From assembly GCA_016285885.1 (NCBI GenBank), contig JAEERP010000011.1:1-64000 (forward strand): a stretch of 64,000 nucleotides of DNA, written 5' to 3'. This document shows positions 7,729-15,811 of the stretch, in pieces (position 1 is the stretch's first letter; the number at the start of each line of letters is the position of its first letter). Under the pieces are notes generated by a model. That model did not search any database. It saw nothing but the letters and a program-made list of their open reading frames with translations, and had not been told where the DNA came from. Source of the stretch: Paludibacteraceae bacterium (GTDB lineage: Bacteria; Bacteroidota; Bacteroidia; Bacteroidales; Paludibacteraceae). Made by a program: the position numbers and the translations under genes.

Positions 7729-9474
7729 ATGGGAAAGAAAAAATTCATAGGGATACTGATTCTCCTCATGACAACACAAGCACAAGCATGGGGCCAAGAC
7801 TGTTTCGATCCGACGGATGAGAGGTACACCACCTTCCTTTCTGAACGGGCGAGCGGTATCTCTTTGTATGACATCGGCAAATACATGGAGGCGATACCCC
7901 ACTTCGAAAAAGCCCATGAGATGTGCCCGACGGATTCGGTACTGAACGAGTATCTCTACTTCTCCTACAAAAACACGCTTCGCACCATGGACGCGAACAA
8001 ACTCTTCAACGGAGTACCGGCCAACTCTGTCGCCTTATATGGTTTGAAACGTAACAAACCCATCTCCTTCATCTATGCGGAAGGAGGCGCACTTTTTGCG
8101 GATAGTAAGACCGCATGGGATGACTCCTACATCTACTTCGAGCGCTACCTCGTCGGCAACGGAGGGTTCGCATCCGTGGATGTGGGGAACGAAATAGGCT
8201 CCAAATGTGAGCTGAAACACCACATGGGGCTCACGTCGAGAACCAATCCGATCGAAATGAAAGGCTCCAATTCGACTTACTTCAACCTGAAATCCAAATA
8301 TGTGGGCATTGAATATGAGGTGTCCGCTAAATTCAACATATCCTCCCGATGGAAAGTGATGCCATACGGACGCATCAGCCACGAGTCTTACGACGAGGTT
8401 TGCTTTGCGCTGGATACGACTGCCGCCGACACCAGAAGCAATTATCCATTCAGCACGTGGAATTTCCCATGGGATTTCAACGACTCTAATTCTAACAGAA
8501 CAGAAGAAACAGAAAACACCGTCACAGGTGGTGAAGGGAACACCTCACCCGGACCATTGGATAGCAACCCCTCTTCAGCGGGAAACGACAACAAAGAGGC
8601 TAACAATGGAGGGAACGAGAATGGATGGCCCAATGGACAAGAATGGCCCAATGGGCAGGAATGGCAAAACGGGCAAGAGTGGCCAAACGGACAGAATTGG
8701 TACTACAATCCTACGCCAAACAACAATGATAACGGGCAAAGCAACTATCAAGAGAACCCCAACCCATACAATAACCATGGATATTACAATTACGTAGGAT
8801 GGTACAACCCATGGTGGTCATACCTGTACAATCCATACGGGCAATGGAATCATAACATACCTGAATACACGCCTCAGTTTTGGCAGAATTTATCCAATTC
8901 GACCTACAAATATACCCACACATCGACTAGACATAGCCGGATGGATTACCTATTGGGCTGTCTGGTCACCTACACCTATGGCAAGCATATCGGAATGCTG
9001 AGTTCATCGTTCTTTAAAGGGGAGACACTCAAGACCATTCAAGCTAATCTTTCCTACTACTTCTATCCGTTTGGGAACCTCAACTTCTATATTTCACCAA
9101 AAATCGCCTATATTTGGAGAGGCAATAACTATTATGCGATAGGCAAACTGCCAGGGAACTGGTTGGGTGAAGTTGAAGTCGGAGGGAAGTTATTGGATCG
9201 TCTCTGGGGTAGTTTATCGTACCTTCATGGCAATCTATGCGACTTCCACGACCGCGACAGCCACACCTTCTACTCCCTTTCTTGTGAGACCAAATTCAGG
9301 TGTTCCGCCAGTCTCATCTATCTCCTCAACTCCCATTGCGAGTTGATGCTGACCTACAAGTACATGAGGAAGGAATCCAACCTCTTCCTCGTGGACGTGA
9401 ACGGCAACGCCGATCTGAACGTGTTTAGCCAAAATGATAACGTAATCGCAGGAGGTGTCCAATGGAATTTCTAA
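7729..9474 (+). CDS. outer-membrane beta-barrel-like protein with NGQEW repeats
   Basis: The 581-residue protein has a signal peptide (cleaved near AWGQ) followed by a TPR-like segment (GISLYDIGKYMEAIPHFEKA, about 40-90). The middle is low-complexity and rich in Asn, Gly, Trp and Pro, with four hexapeptide repeats of the type WPNGQE (8626-8700) and a YNPxxx/WYNPWW stretch. The C-terminal third is amphipathic beta-strand-like (SYYFYPFGNLNFYISPKIAYIW, a longer run of the same kind follows) and ends in aromatic WNF, as outer membrane barrels do. The last 13 bases overlap the next gene, a TPR protein, so the two are translationally coupled. I do not recognise a named family. Confidence 0.75.
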   Translation: MGKKKFIGILILLMTTQAQAWGQDCFDPTDERYTTFLSERASGISLYDIGKYMEAIPHFEKAHEMCPTDSVLNEYLYFSYKNTLRTMDANKLFNGVPANSVALYGLKRNKPISFIYAEGGALFADSKTAWDDSYIYFERYLVGNGGFASVDVGNEIGSKCELKHHMGLTSRTNPIEMKGSNSTYFNLKSKYVGIEYEVSAKFNISSRWKVMPYGRISHESYDEVCFALDTTAADTRSNYPFSTWNFPWDFNDSNSNRTEETENTVTGGEGNTSPGPLDSNPSSAGNDNKEANNGGNENGWPNGQEWPNGQEWQNGQEWPNGQNWYYNPTPNNNDNGQSNYQENPNPYNNHGYYNYVGWYNPWWSYLYNPYGQWNHNIPEYTPQFWQNLSNSTYKYTHTSTRHSRMDYLLGCLVTYTYGKHIGMLSSSFFKGETLKTIQANLSYYFYPFGNLNFYISPKIAYIWRGNNYYAIGKLPGNWLGEVEVGGKLLDRLWGSLSYLHGNLCDFHDRDSHTFYSLSCETKFRCSASLIYLLNSHCELMLTYKYMRKESNLFLVDVNGNADLNVFSQNDNVIAGGVQWNF

Positions 9475-10091
9475 CAGCAAAAACGAATAGAATCTTCTTC
9501 AGTTTCGTGATAGGATGTCTGCTCAGCGCCACATCCTTTGCGGCGGAACCTACCCGTAGCTCCATTTTCGCGAAGAGTTACGAGTACGAGTCCAACAAAC
9601 AATACGACCAGGCCATAGAGGAGCTGAAAAAGGTGAAGGCGGACATCTATGCGGTGAACATCCGCTTGGGATGGCTCTATTATATCAAAGGGAACTACAA
9701 AGTATCCGTCATGTACTATTCCAAGGCGATACAACTGAGACCCACCTCCATCGAAGCCAGGTTCGGTTATGTCCTGCCCGCAGCCAAGATGAAGGATTGG
9801 ATCAAGGTGGGGAAACAATATGACGCGATTCTAAAACTAGACCCCAACAATACTAAAGCGAACTATTATCGTGGTCTAATGTACTTCAACGTAGGGGAAT
9901 ACGGCAAGGCTGAGCCCTATTTCGACAAGGTCGAGCACCTCTATCCATTTGATTACGATATTGTTATACTCTCCGCATGGAACTCCTATTACCTGAAGAA
10001 CAAAGAGAAGGCCAGACTCCTTTTCAATCAGGCGTTGTTGATCCAACCCAATAGTGCCTCCGCAGCGGAAGGACTCACTTTGACAAAGTGA
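9462..10091 (+). CDS. exported TPR-repeat protein
   Basis: The 209-residue protein has a signal peptide (IFFSFVIGCLLSATSFAAEP) and then at least four tetratricopeptide repeats, seen as KQYDQAIEELKKVKADIY, GNYKVSVMYYSKAIQLRP, WIKVGKQYDAILKLDPNN, GEYGKAEPYFDKVEHLYP and a final NKEKARLLFNQALLIQPN. TPR arrays mediate protein-protein contacts. The 13-base overlap with the upstream barrel-like gene suggests that the two products work together in the envelope. The specific complex is unknown. Confidence 0.85.
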   Translation: MEFLTAKTNRIFFSFVIGCLLSATSFAAEPTRSSIFAKSYEYESNKQYDQAIEELKKVKADIYAVNIRLGWLYYIKGNYKVSVMYYSKAIQLRPTSIEARFGYVLPAAKMKDWIKVGKQYDAILKLDPNNTKANYYRGLMYFNVGEYGKAEPYFDKVEHLYPFDYDIVILSAWNSYYLKNKEKARLLFNQALLIQPNSASAAEGLTLTK

Positions 10092-10239
10092 AATTTGATG
10101 ATGTGTGCCTATCATAAGTAGGTGTGTATATAGGTTGTCGCTTATAGCTGTGGCTTCTTTGCTATTATCCTCCACAACTTAGCCCGCAACTGAATATTAT
10201 TTAAAGTATTAACTTATAACCAATTAAAATTTTACAAAG

Positions 10240-11001
10240 ATGAAAAAGATCGTGATTTCATTGTTTTCATTGGCGCTATTAATCGTGCCATGTTCCTGCG
10301 GTGATGACGATAACGATAATGACAATGAGAATCGTCAAGAGGTTAACAAGGATGATTCGAACAAAGAGAATGGAAACGGAGGAGACAACGGGAAGGAAAC
10401 GAAGCCTGACGGGAAAGAGGAATTCTCTTGCCATATCGAACCACTCAAGAGGAATCTTTACTTCGCTGGCGAGGATGAAGTGAACGTATATGTGCAATCC
10501 AACCGTTCATTGGCAGACCTCACCATCTACATAAAGGATGAAGAAGGGAAGAAACATGAAACAGAGATGGAGTTCTTTTACAATTACATACGGGTACACA
10601 CACCTGATGTCTCCGGTAAACTATCGCTCGTAGTGGCGGACACGGACGGAACGCATCCTCAACAAATTGAGTTCTACAATCTTGACGAAAAGAACAACCA
10701 CTCCATCCTGGCGTACATAGAGACACCCTATATCGACCTACAGAGCGGGAAAGCGCTGACGAAGGAGGAGGCGGATGCCCAACCAGGAAAGGCTTGGCTG
10801 AAGTTGGACGAGACAAAGGGCATCATTGGTGCGGAAGGCATCAGCGTGGTCTTCGACGACAACAGCTCTTCGCTCGACCAAACAGGTGAGGTGAGACAAT
10901 TCAAACTATCCAACGGACAAGAAGGTCTAATTGTCCTCATAACCATTAGCTATAAGGAGGGGAAAAAGAACAGTTTCGCCTTCTCCTATTGCCTGAGATA
11001 A
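10240..11001 (+). CDS. acidic lipoprotein of unknown function
   Basis: The 253-residue protein starts with a lipoprotein signal (MKKIVISLFSLALLIVPCSC); the lipidated residue is C18 or C20. It is followed at once by an acidic, low-complexity stretch (GDDDNDNDNEN, then N/G/K-rich), which resembles the Bacteroidetes lipoprotein export signal that sends lipoproteins to the cell surface. The body (about 65-253) is beta-rich with a YIDLQSGKALTKEEADAQPG segment that I associate with Bacteroidales lipoproteins of unknown function. The gene stands alone and ends at a good terminator. Confidence 0.82.
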   Translation: MKKIVISLFSLALLIVPCSCGDDDNDNDNENRQEVNKDDSNKENGNGGDNGKETKPDGKEEFSCHIEPLKRNLYFAGEDEVNVYVQSNRSLADLTIYIKDEEGKKHETEMEFFYNYIRVHTPDVSGKLSLVVADTDGTHPQQIEFYNLDEKNNHSILAYIETPYIDLQSGKALTKEEADAQPGKAWLKLDETKGIIGAEGISVVFDDNSSSLDQTGEVRQFKLSNGQEGLIVLITISYKEGKKNSFAFSYCLR

Positions 11002-11028
11002 TAGCTTTGAATAGGCTAAACATATTGT

Positions 11029-11060
11029 GGACGCTAAATCATTCACAGCGTCCTATTTTT
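11029..11060 (+). terminator. rho-independent terminator after the lipoprotein gene
   Basis: GGACGCT (11029-11035) pairs with AGCGTCC (11047-11053), followed by TATTTTTT. Confidence 0.8.
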
Positions 11061-11161
11061 TCATATATTCAATTATCTCATCCACAGCATAATAGCATGG
11101 CAAGAAAAGTCTACGAAATAAATATCCTACTCTATGCGGGGCGGGAGAAATCACATTTATA

Positions 11162-11368
11162 ATGCATATGGGTGCCTATATTTGGCTATGTTTAGGGTGG
11201 ACGGTCTCGTTGGCGCAAGCCGACCCGGATCCGAACTTCCGCATCTATATTTATTTCGGGCAATCCAACATGGAGGGGAACGCCTCTGTGCCGTCTTCGT
11301 AGACGCAAGGCGTGAGTGAACGCATCCAACGGATTTACACGGCGAATGATTGCTCGACCTGTGACTAG
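11162..11368 (+). pseudogene. remnant of a sialate O-acetylesterase (SGNH-type) gene
   Basis: Read from the ATG at 11162 or 11168, the frame gives a short signal peptide and then PDPNFRIYIYFGQSNMEGN, the block I catalytic-serine region of the sialate O-acetylesterase/DUF303 SGNH hydrolases. An in-frame TAG at 11300-11302 interrupts it; the frame continues as TQGVSERIQRIYTANDCSTCD, which is how these enzymes normally proceed, and then stops at 11366. The remaining enzyme of more than 200 residues is missing. It is therefore a decayed, truncated gene, not a short functional one. The family call rests on motif memory. Confidence 0.8.
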
Positions 11369-11456
11369 TCCTAAATAACTGTTACAGGTTTTACTTAGAT
11401 TTATAGGACAAAAACAATAAGTTTTTTGACGATGAAAAGAAGGAGACTCCCCCTCT

Positions 11457-14009
11457 TTACAACTTTGTAACCTTATAAACAGATTGTCCGTTCGAATCCG
11501 AGAATCTCACCACAAGAAGGTAAACACCGCTTTGTAAAGAGCTCATGTTTATGACAAAACTATTGCCGCCTACATTCATCTTACGAATCGAGCGTCCAGC
11601 CACATCCAGGATCTCCACGGAACTTACATTAGAAGACCGTACTTGGACATGCAGTTCGTCTTCTACAGGATTAGGATAATAGGTGAGACTTGGTTTTACA
11701 TCCTCGGCCGAGAAAACGCCAACCTGGTCTGTAGTATATACGGCAGAGAGGGAGAATGACGTCTCTTCGTTGATCTTCACTGCCAGTTTATGATCGAAAA
11801 ACTCCCGACGAAGGGTATCGCCCATTTCATCCGTAGATAGAACAACCCATTTCAGGAACACCTTGTCGAACACATAAGGAGTCGCCTCCACAAGGATAGA
11901 ATCATTTTGGAACCATTTCCCATCAAACCTGTCCCTGTATAGCTTCTCACCTCCCAAGAAGAGATTACCATACTTAACGTCTCCATCAAGGAGAGAACTG
12001 ATAGTGAGAGGAATCTCCTTCCCCAACGAGTAATATTGAGACAACATTCCATAAAGGATATCGTGTCTATACTCAATCCACTCCGGCATCTGTTGTATAC
12101 AAGCGTCCCAAACAGTTTGCGGTTGTCCCCATCTATCCTTGTGATACGGGATCTCATTCGCTATGATGGAAGTCATAGAATCAATCACATGATACAACTC
12201 ACTTTTGTGGAATATGTCACCCAATTGGATAGCTATCCTTTCGACATATTGTCTCTGGACAATAGGGTCCGACAAGATTTGCTCCAATAGACGAGTCGCC
12301 CACTCATTGTTACCGAAACTGAAGTAAGGATCTGTCCTTGAGAGGAAATTGAAAGGATTCAGGTTCACCCCCCTGATGTCAGCATTCGTAGAAGAGGGCC
12401 AATAGCCAAATCCCCCATCCAAATCCTTTACAATCCAACGCCACTTACCATTATTCCTATCTCTCCAAAAGACATGGTTGTTGTTGGGCCAATCGTAGTT
12501 GCCGACAAATGCCTGAAGCGACATGTAATTAAGGAATTCATCCACATCGACGAGAGAACACAATTTTTCATGGGAGAAATTAGGTTGACTAAGGAATTCG
12601 CAAAGTTCGTTGTAGGCATCATACGTGCCATCCTTGAGCTCGTAATTCTTAAAGACATCCACCGCTTCTATCCCGTAATTGGATAAAATATAGTCGTCAT
12701 TGTCCATCTCCCTGATGTTCTCTATACCCCAATACTGGCCGTTCATAAAAACAACGACAGACTGACAAGCTTGATAATCCAAATTCACTTTACCACCAGC
12801 GAACTTCTGCAGGAAAGCATCCTTTAGGATGGTCAATTGCGCATCATTTCCACCATTTCTCAGGAATATAGACCGATACCCCTCCTTCAATTTAGAATCT
12901 TTTTCCGCGAAGAACTTATAGGGGAAATACTTTTCGCCATATTTTCTTTTAGCATATATCTTCAAACTTTTAATAGGCTCCTCGCGCGTCCAACCTCCCG
13001 CAATTCGAGCCTCACAAAGTTGATTCAACACCTGCTTGTTATCCACATAATACTCCAGATTGAGAGGGCGTCTACGATTGGTCCGGTAGTTGCACGGTCC
13101 ACCAATCGCATCATCATACACACCCGTTTTACCCACGACATAAATACCCAACGTATCATCCCATAAATAATCAGGTTCGAAGGTCAAGGCCATAACCGGA
13201 ATATCTATTTTCCTATCCATCAAGATATAAGTATTGACGTTAGCAGGTTTAGTCAACACACTAATACCCTTAATAACTTTCGCCTTAACGACCGTTGAAC
13301 TATCTATATCAATAGGATGAACATAAAGAGCGGATTTGATGGTTGGTTCCGTGCCGTCCAACGTGTAACGGATGTTATTTTCGAATGGGTACGGGGCCTG
13401 CAACGTAAGCTTAATCGGTTGATAAAACAAACCGCCCTGAACATCAAACGACACATCAGGAGCCACCTCTCTCACCTCACAATCAGAGCCATTGGGCTTC
13501 ATTGGCGTGGATTGCTCGAACCAAACCCACAGGGTCGGATCCGACACGCACCTTCCGTAACTATGATTAATAGGCGCATTCTCATACCTCTCGATAAAAT
13601 CCTCGATAGAACCATCATCCCGTACCAGATAGAGCATACCCGAGATATTTTCCAAGCTAAAATCCGCATGGAAAAAACCGGATTGTTCAAGTTCCTCCTC
13701 CGTTTCATCCAAATAGATAACGACATATCCGTGAGATGGAATGACACAATGATCAGGGATTCGCCACATGGTTGGCTCCGATTTCTTCTTGGTAAGATAC
13801 CACCCCATGATATCAATATCCTGATCCGTGGTGTTATACAACTCCACCCACCCTTCCGGGAATCTATAATCCTCGTCGTATACAGTGTTCACATTGTTCG
13901 GTACAAGTTCATTGATGATAACTTGGCCCAGTTCATCTTGAGCAGAGCATATCGTTGACAACATCAATGACAATACTGTAATGAACGCATATCTAATATT
14001 TTTCATCAT
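11457..14009 (-). CDS. CotH-family protein with lamin-tail and T9SS sorting domains
   Basis: The 850-residue protein has, in order: a signal peptide (ending CSAQ); a lamin-tail domain (about 25-170; VIINELVPNN, GWVELYNTTDQDIDIMGWYL); a chitobiase/hexosaminidase C-terminal-type domain (about 195-265; RYTLDGTEPTIKSALY); a CotH kinase-like domain (about 310-640; typical WRWIVKDLDGGFGYWP); and a C-terminal T9SS type A sorting domain (about 775-850; YPNPVEDELHVQV, DVAGRSIRKMNV, GVYLLVVR). CotH proteins of spore formers are atypical kinases that phosphorylate coat proteins; the role in Bacteroidetes is unknown. The protein should be exported and anchored through T9SS. Confidence 0.93.
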   Translation of the reverse strand: MMKNIRYAFITVLSLMLSTICSAQDELGQVIINELVPNNVNTVYDEDYRFPEGWVELYNTTDQDIDIMGWYLTKKKSEPTMWRIPDHCVIPSHGYVVIYLDETEEELEQSGFFHADFSLENISGMLYLVRDDGSIEDFIERYENAPINHSYGRCVSDPTLWVWFEQSTPMKPNGSDCEVREVAPDVSFDVQGGLFYQPIKLTLQAPYPFENNIRYTLDGTEPTIKSALYVHPIDIDSSTVVKAKVIKGISVLTKPANVNTYILMDRKIDIPVMALTFEPDYLWDDTLGIYVVGKTGVYDDAIGGPCNYRTNRRRPLNLEYYVDNKQVLNQLCEARIAGGWTREEPIKSLKIYAKRKYGEKYFPYKFFAEKDSKLKEGYRSIFLRNGGNDAQLTILKDAFLQKFAGGKVNLDYQACQSVVVFMNGQYWGIENIREMDNDDYILSNYGIEAVDVFKNYELKDGTYDAYNELCEFLSQPNFSHEKLCSLVDVDEFLNYMSLQAFVGNYDWPNNNHVFWRDRNNGKWRWIVKDLDGGFGYWPSSTNADIRGVNLNPFNFLSRTDPYFSFGNNEWATRLLEQILSDPIVQRQYVERIAIQLGDIFHKSELYHVIDSMTSIIANEIPYHKDRWGQPQTVWDACIQQMPEWIEYRHDILYGMLSQYYSLGKEIPLTISSLLDGDVKYGNLFLGGEKLYRDRFDGKWFQNDSILVEATPYVFDKVFLKWVVLSTDEMGDTLRREFFDHKLAVKINEETSFSLSAVYTTDQVGVFSAEDVKPSLTYYPNPVEDELHVQVRSSNVSSVEILDVAGRSIRKMNVGGNSFVINMSSLQSGVYLLVVRFSDSNGQSVYKVTKL

Positions 14010-14320
14010 TCGATATTTACTATTCGGTTATTCACCATTGAACAACAAAAAGAATCACTCACCCTATCAATCACATTATCCTCCCCCAAAAAGCAGCACG
14101 ATCAACTATTATAATATGCAAAGATAATAAAAAAAACACATCCATCTATGCTCACGCACTGATGGATGCAACATGAATTACTCAATAAACGAATTGAAAT
14201 TTATTCTAATGGTATGTCTTTTTTGTTGTACACAATAAATAGTACAAAAAACATGCCAAAATGCATAAAATTTATACATTTTAACATTTTGACATTAAAA
14301 TTAAAGAATTTTAACAGTTA
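14010..14320. other. intergenic region upstream of the CotH gene
   Basis: The CotH gene and the oxidoreductase operon both read leftward. The 311 bases hold a -7 element for the CotH gene (TATCTTTG on the minus strand, 14126-14119) about 110 bases before its start. The rest is very AT-rich 3' sequence of the upstream operon, with no convincing gene and no clear T-run terminator. Confidence 0.6.
14119..14126 (-). promoter_or_regulatory. candidate -7 element for the CotH gene
   Basis: Minus-strand TATCTTTG fits TAnnTTTG exactly. A -33 TTTG is not apparent. Confidence 0.5.
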
Positions 14321-15805
14321 TTATTTGATTTTTAACAAATCTTTAATTTTATCCATCCCCAAAATCTCAGCACATGTGAAAAAAGAGGTCATGGATACAC
14401 CTAAAATTCCATGGAGATTAAGGTTCTGTCCAGTCAATAAAAGATTAGGAATGGGGGTACGGGGCGTCAACATCGTGAACATCAACTTCTGATAGTCTTT
14501 TTTTATACCATAGGCGCTCCCATCCTGCGTTGCGGTGTAATCCTTGTATGTCAACGGCGTGCTTGTGTAGACAGCCTCTATGCTATCCTCCAAGCCATCG
14601 ATATACTTCCCGGCGAACTTCACGCACTGCTGGAACTTACGCTTCTTGAACTCCTCATAATCTTCTCCGCGCCTCATCACCTTGGTGCCATCCCAACCCG
14701 CCACATCGGTCCAATTCATCGGTGTGAGGATATCTATGTTCGCGGCATAAGACGAGCCATCGGCGGGAACCTGATAGCTGATCAACGCAGCGTTCGTTTG
14801 GCTAGAGGTGTCGACATGTGCAAAATCCCATAAATCAACGCCCTCGTAGAGATATTGGTTGCGATTCAGATACGGCAGACTATTCTCCTTCAGCTTTATG
14901 TTTGCGGTGAACATGCCAAAGCTATTCGGGATGCCGGCAATTCGCCTTCTATAGATTTTTTTCAGCACCTGACTCTCCTTCACCAAATCGAGTGTGGCGA
15001 CCGGATGAGCGTTCGATATGAATGTGTTCGCCTCAATGGACTCCTCTCCATTCACCACCACCCGGGTCAGTTGGCCATCTTCTTCCACCAACTCCGTCAC
15101 CCGCGCCTTCGTACGCACCACACCTCCCAACGCACGGATGTTATCCGCAAGACGATCCGCGATTTGCTGACCGCCTCCCTCTATCCTCCAAGCACTCTGA
15201 ATGAAGGAATCGTTGATTTGCGCATATATGTACAATGGGAGATTGGCATGCAACTCCATTTTCAAAGAAGTGCCAGCCAACACCTTACGTAGTTTCACGT
15301 CGGAGATCGTCTCGTTCAAAAAATCGTAAGCGGAACGAGTGAAGGCAGGTTTCTGATAGAAATCGACCGCTTCGGCCACATCAAAGCTCTTGAATATATT
15401 GTCTCCCACATCGGCCAAAACAGACATGTAGGTTTTAAGTTCATCCTTCTGATGAGGAAAACGAGAAGAGAATTCCTTCACGAAATTCTCACGTCCCATC
15501 ACGAAGTTGAACCGTTCACCATCTATGTCCACTTCGTCAAAACACTCCTTGTCGAGCTTGTGCCACGGCAGATCCATCAGCTGAAAAAAGTCGAACAGAC
15601 GTCTGAGCGACTGCCCCTCATCCAAGGCCCCCACATAGTGGAAACCAGTATCGTAATCCATTCTCTTCCGACGAAAAGTTTGCAAACATCCTCCCAATGC
15701 GTCACCTTGCTCGAGCACACAAACACCCAATCCACATTTGGAAAGCGTGTATCCACACTCCAGACCACCTAGACCTCCTCCAATGATGACTACATCATAC
15801 TTCAT
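14321..15805 (-). CDS. CrtI/retinol-saturase-like FAD oxidoreductase
   Basis: The 494-residue protein starts with a Rossmann FAD-binding motif (VVIIGGGLGGLECGYTLSK) followed by VLEQGDALGG, and ends with the CrtI-family C-terminal FAD motif (NLLLTGQNLNLHGILGVSMTS). In this family the proteins closest by eye are all-trans-retinol 13,14-reductases and phytoene desaturases, which add or remove hydrogens across conjugated double bonds. It is the last gene of a seven-gene operon (6 bases after the exporter gene). It may therefore saturate or desaturate a polyene or acyl chain made by the cluster. Substrate and direction are inferred. Confidence 0.85.
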   Translation of the reverse strand: MKYDVVIIGGGLGGLECGYTLSKCGLGVCVLEQGDALGGCLQTFRRKRMDYDTGFHYVGALDEGQSLRRLFDFFQLMDLPWHKLDKECFDEVDIDGERFNFVMGRENFVKEFSSRFPHQKDELKTYMSVLADVGDNIFKSFDVAEAVDFYQKPAFTRSAYDFLNETISDVKLRKVLAGTSLKMELHANLPLYIYAQINDSFIQSAWRIEGGGQQIADRLADNIRALGGVVRTKARVTELVEEDGQLTRVVVNGEESIEANTFISNAHPVATLDLVKESQVLKKIYRRRIAGIPNSFGMFTANIKLKENSLPYLNRNQYLYEGVDLWDFAHVDTSSQTNAALISYQVPADGSSYAANIDILTPMNWTDVAGWDGTKVMRRGEDYEEFKKRKFQQCVKFAGKYIDGLEDSIEAVYTSTPLTYKDYTATQDGSAYGIKKDYQKLMFTMLTPRTPIPNLLLTGQNLNLHGILGVSMTSFFTCAEILGMDKIKDLLKIK

Positions 15806-15811
15806 AACGGA

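Noticed and set aside
10301..10483. Met/Thr-rich plus-strand frame inside the lipoprotein gene
   Set aside because: It is a shifted reading of the Asp/Asn-rich low-complexity stretch of the real lipoprotein.
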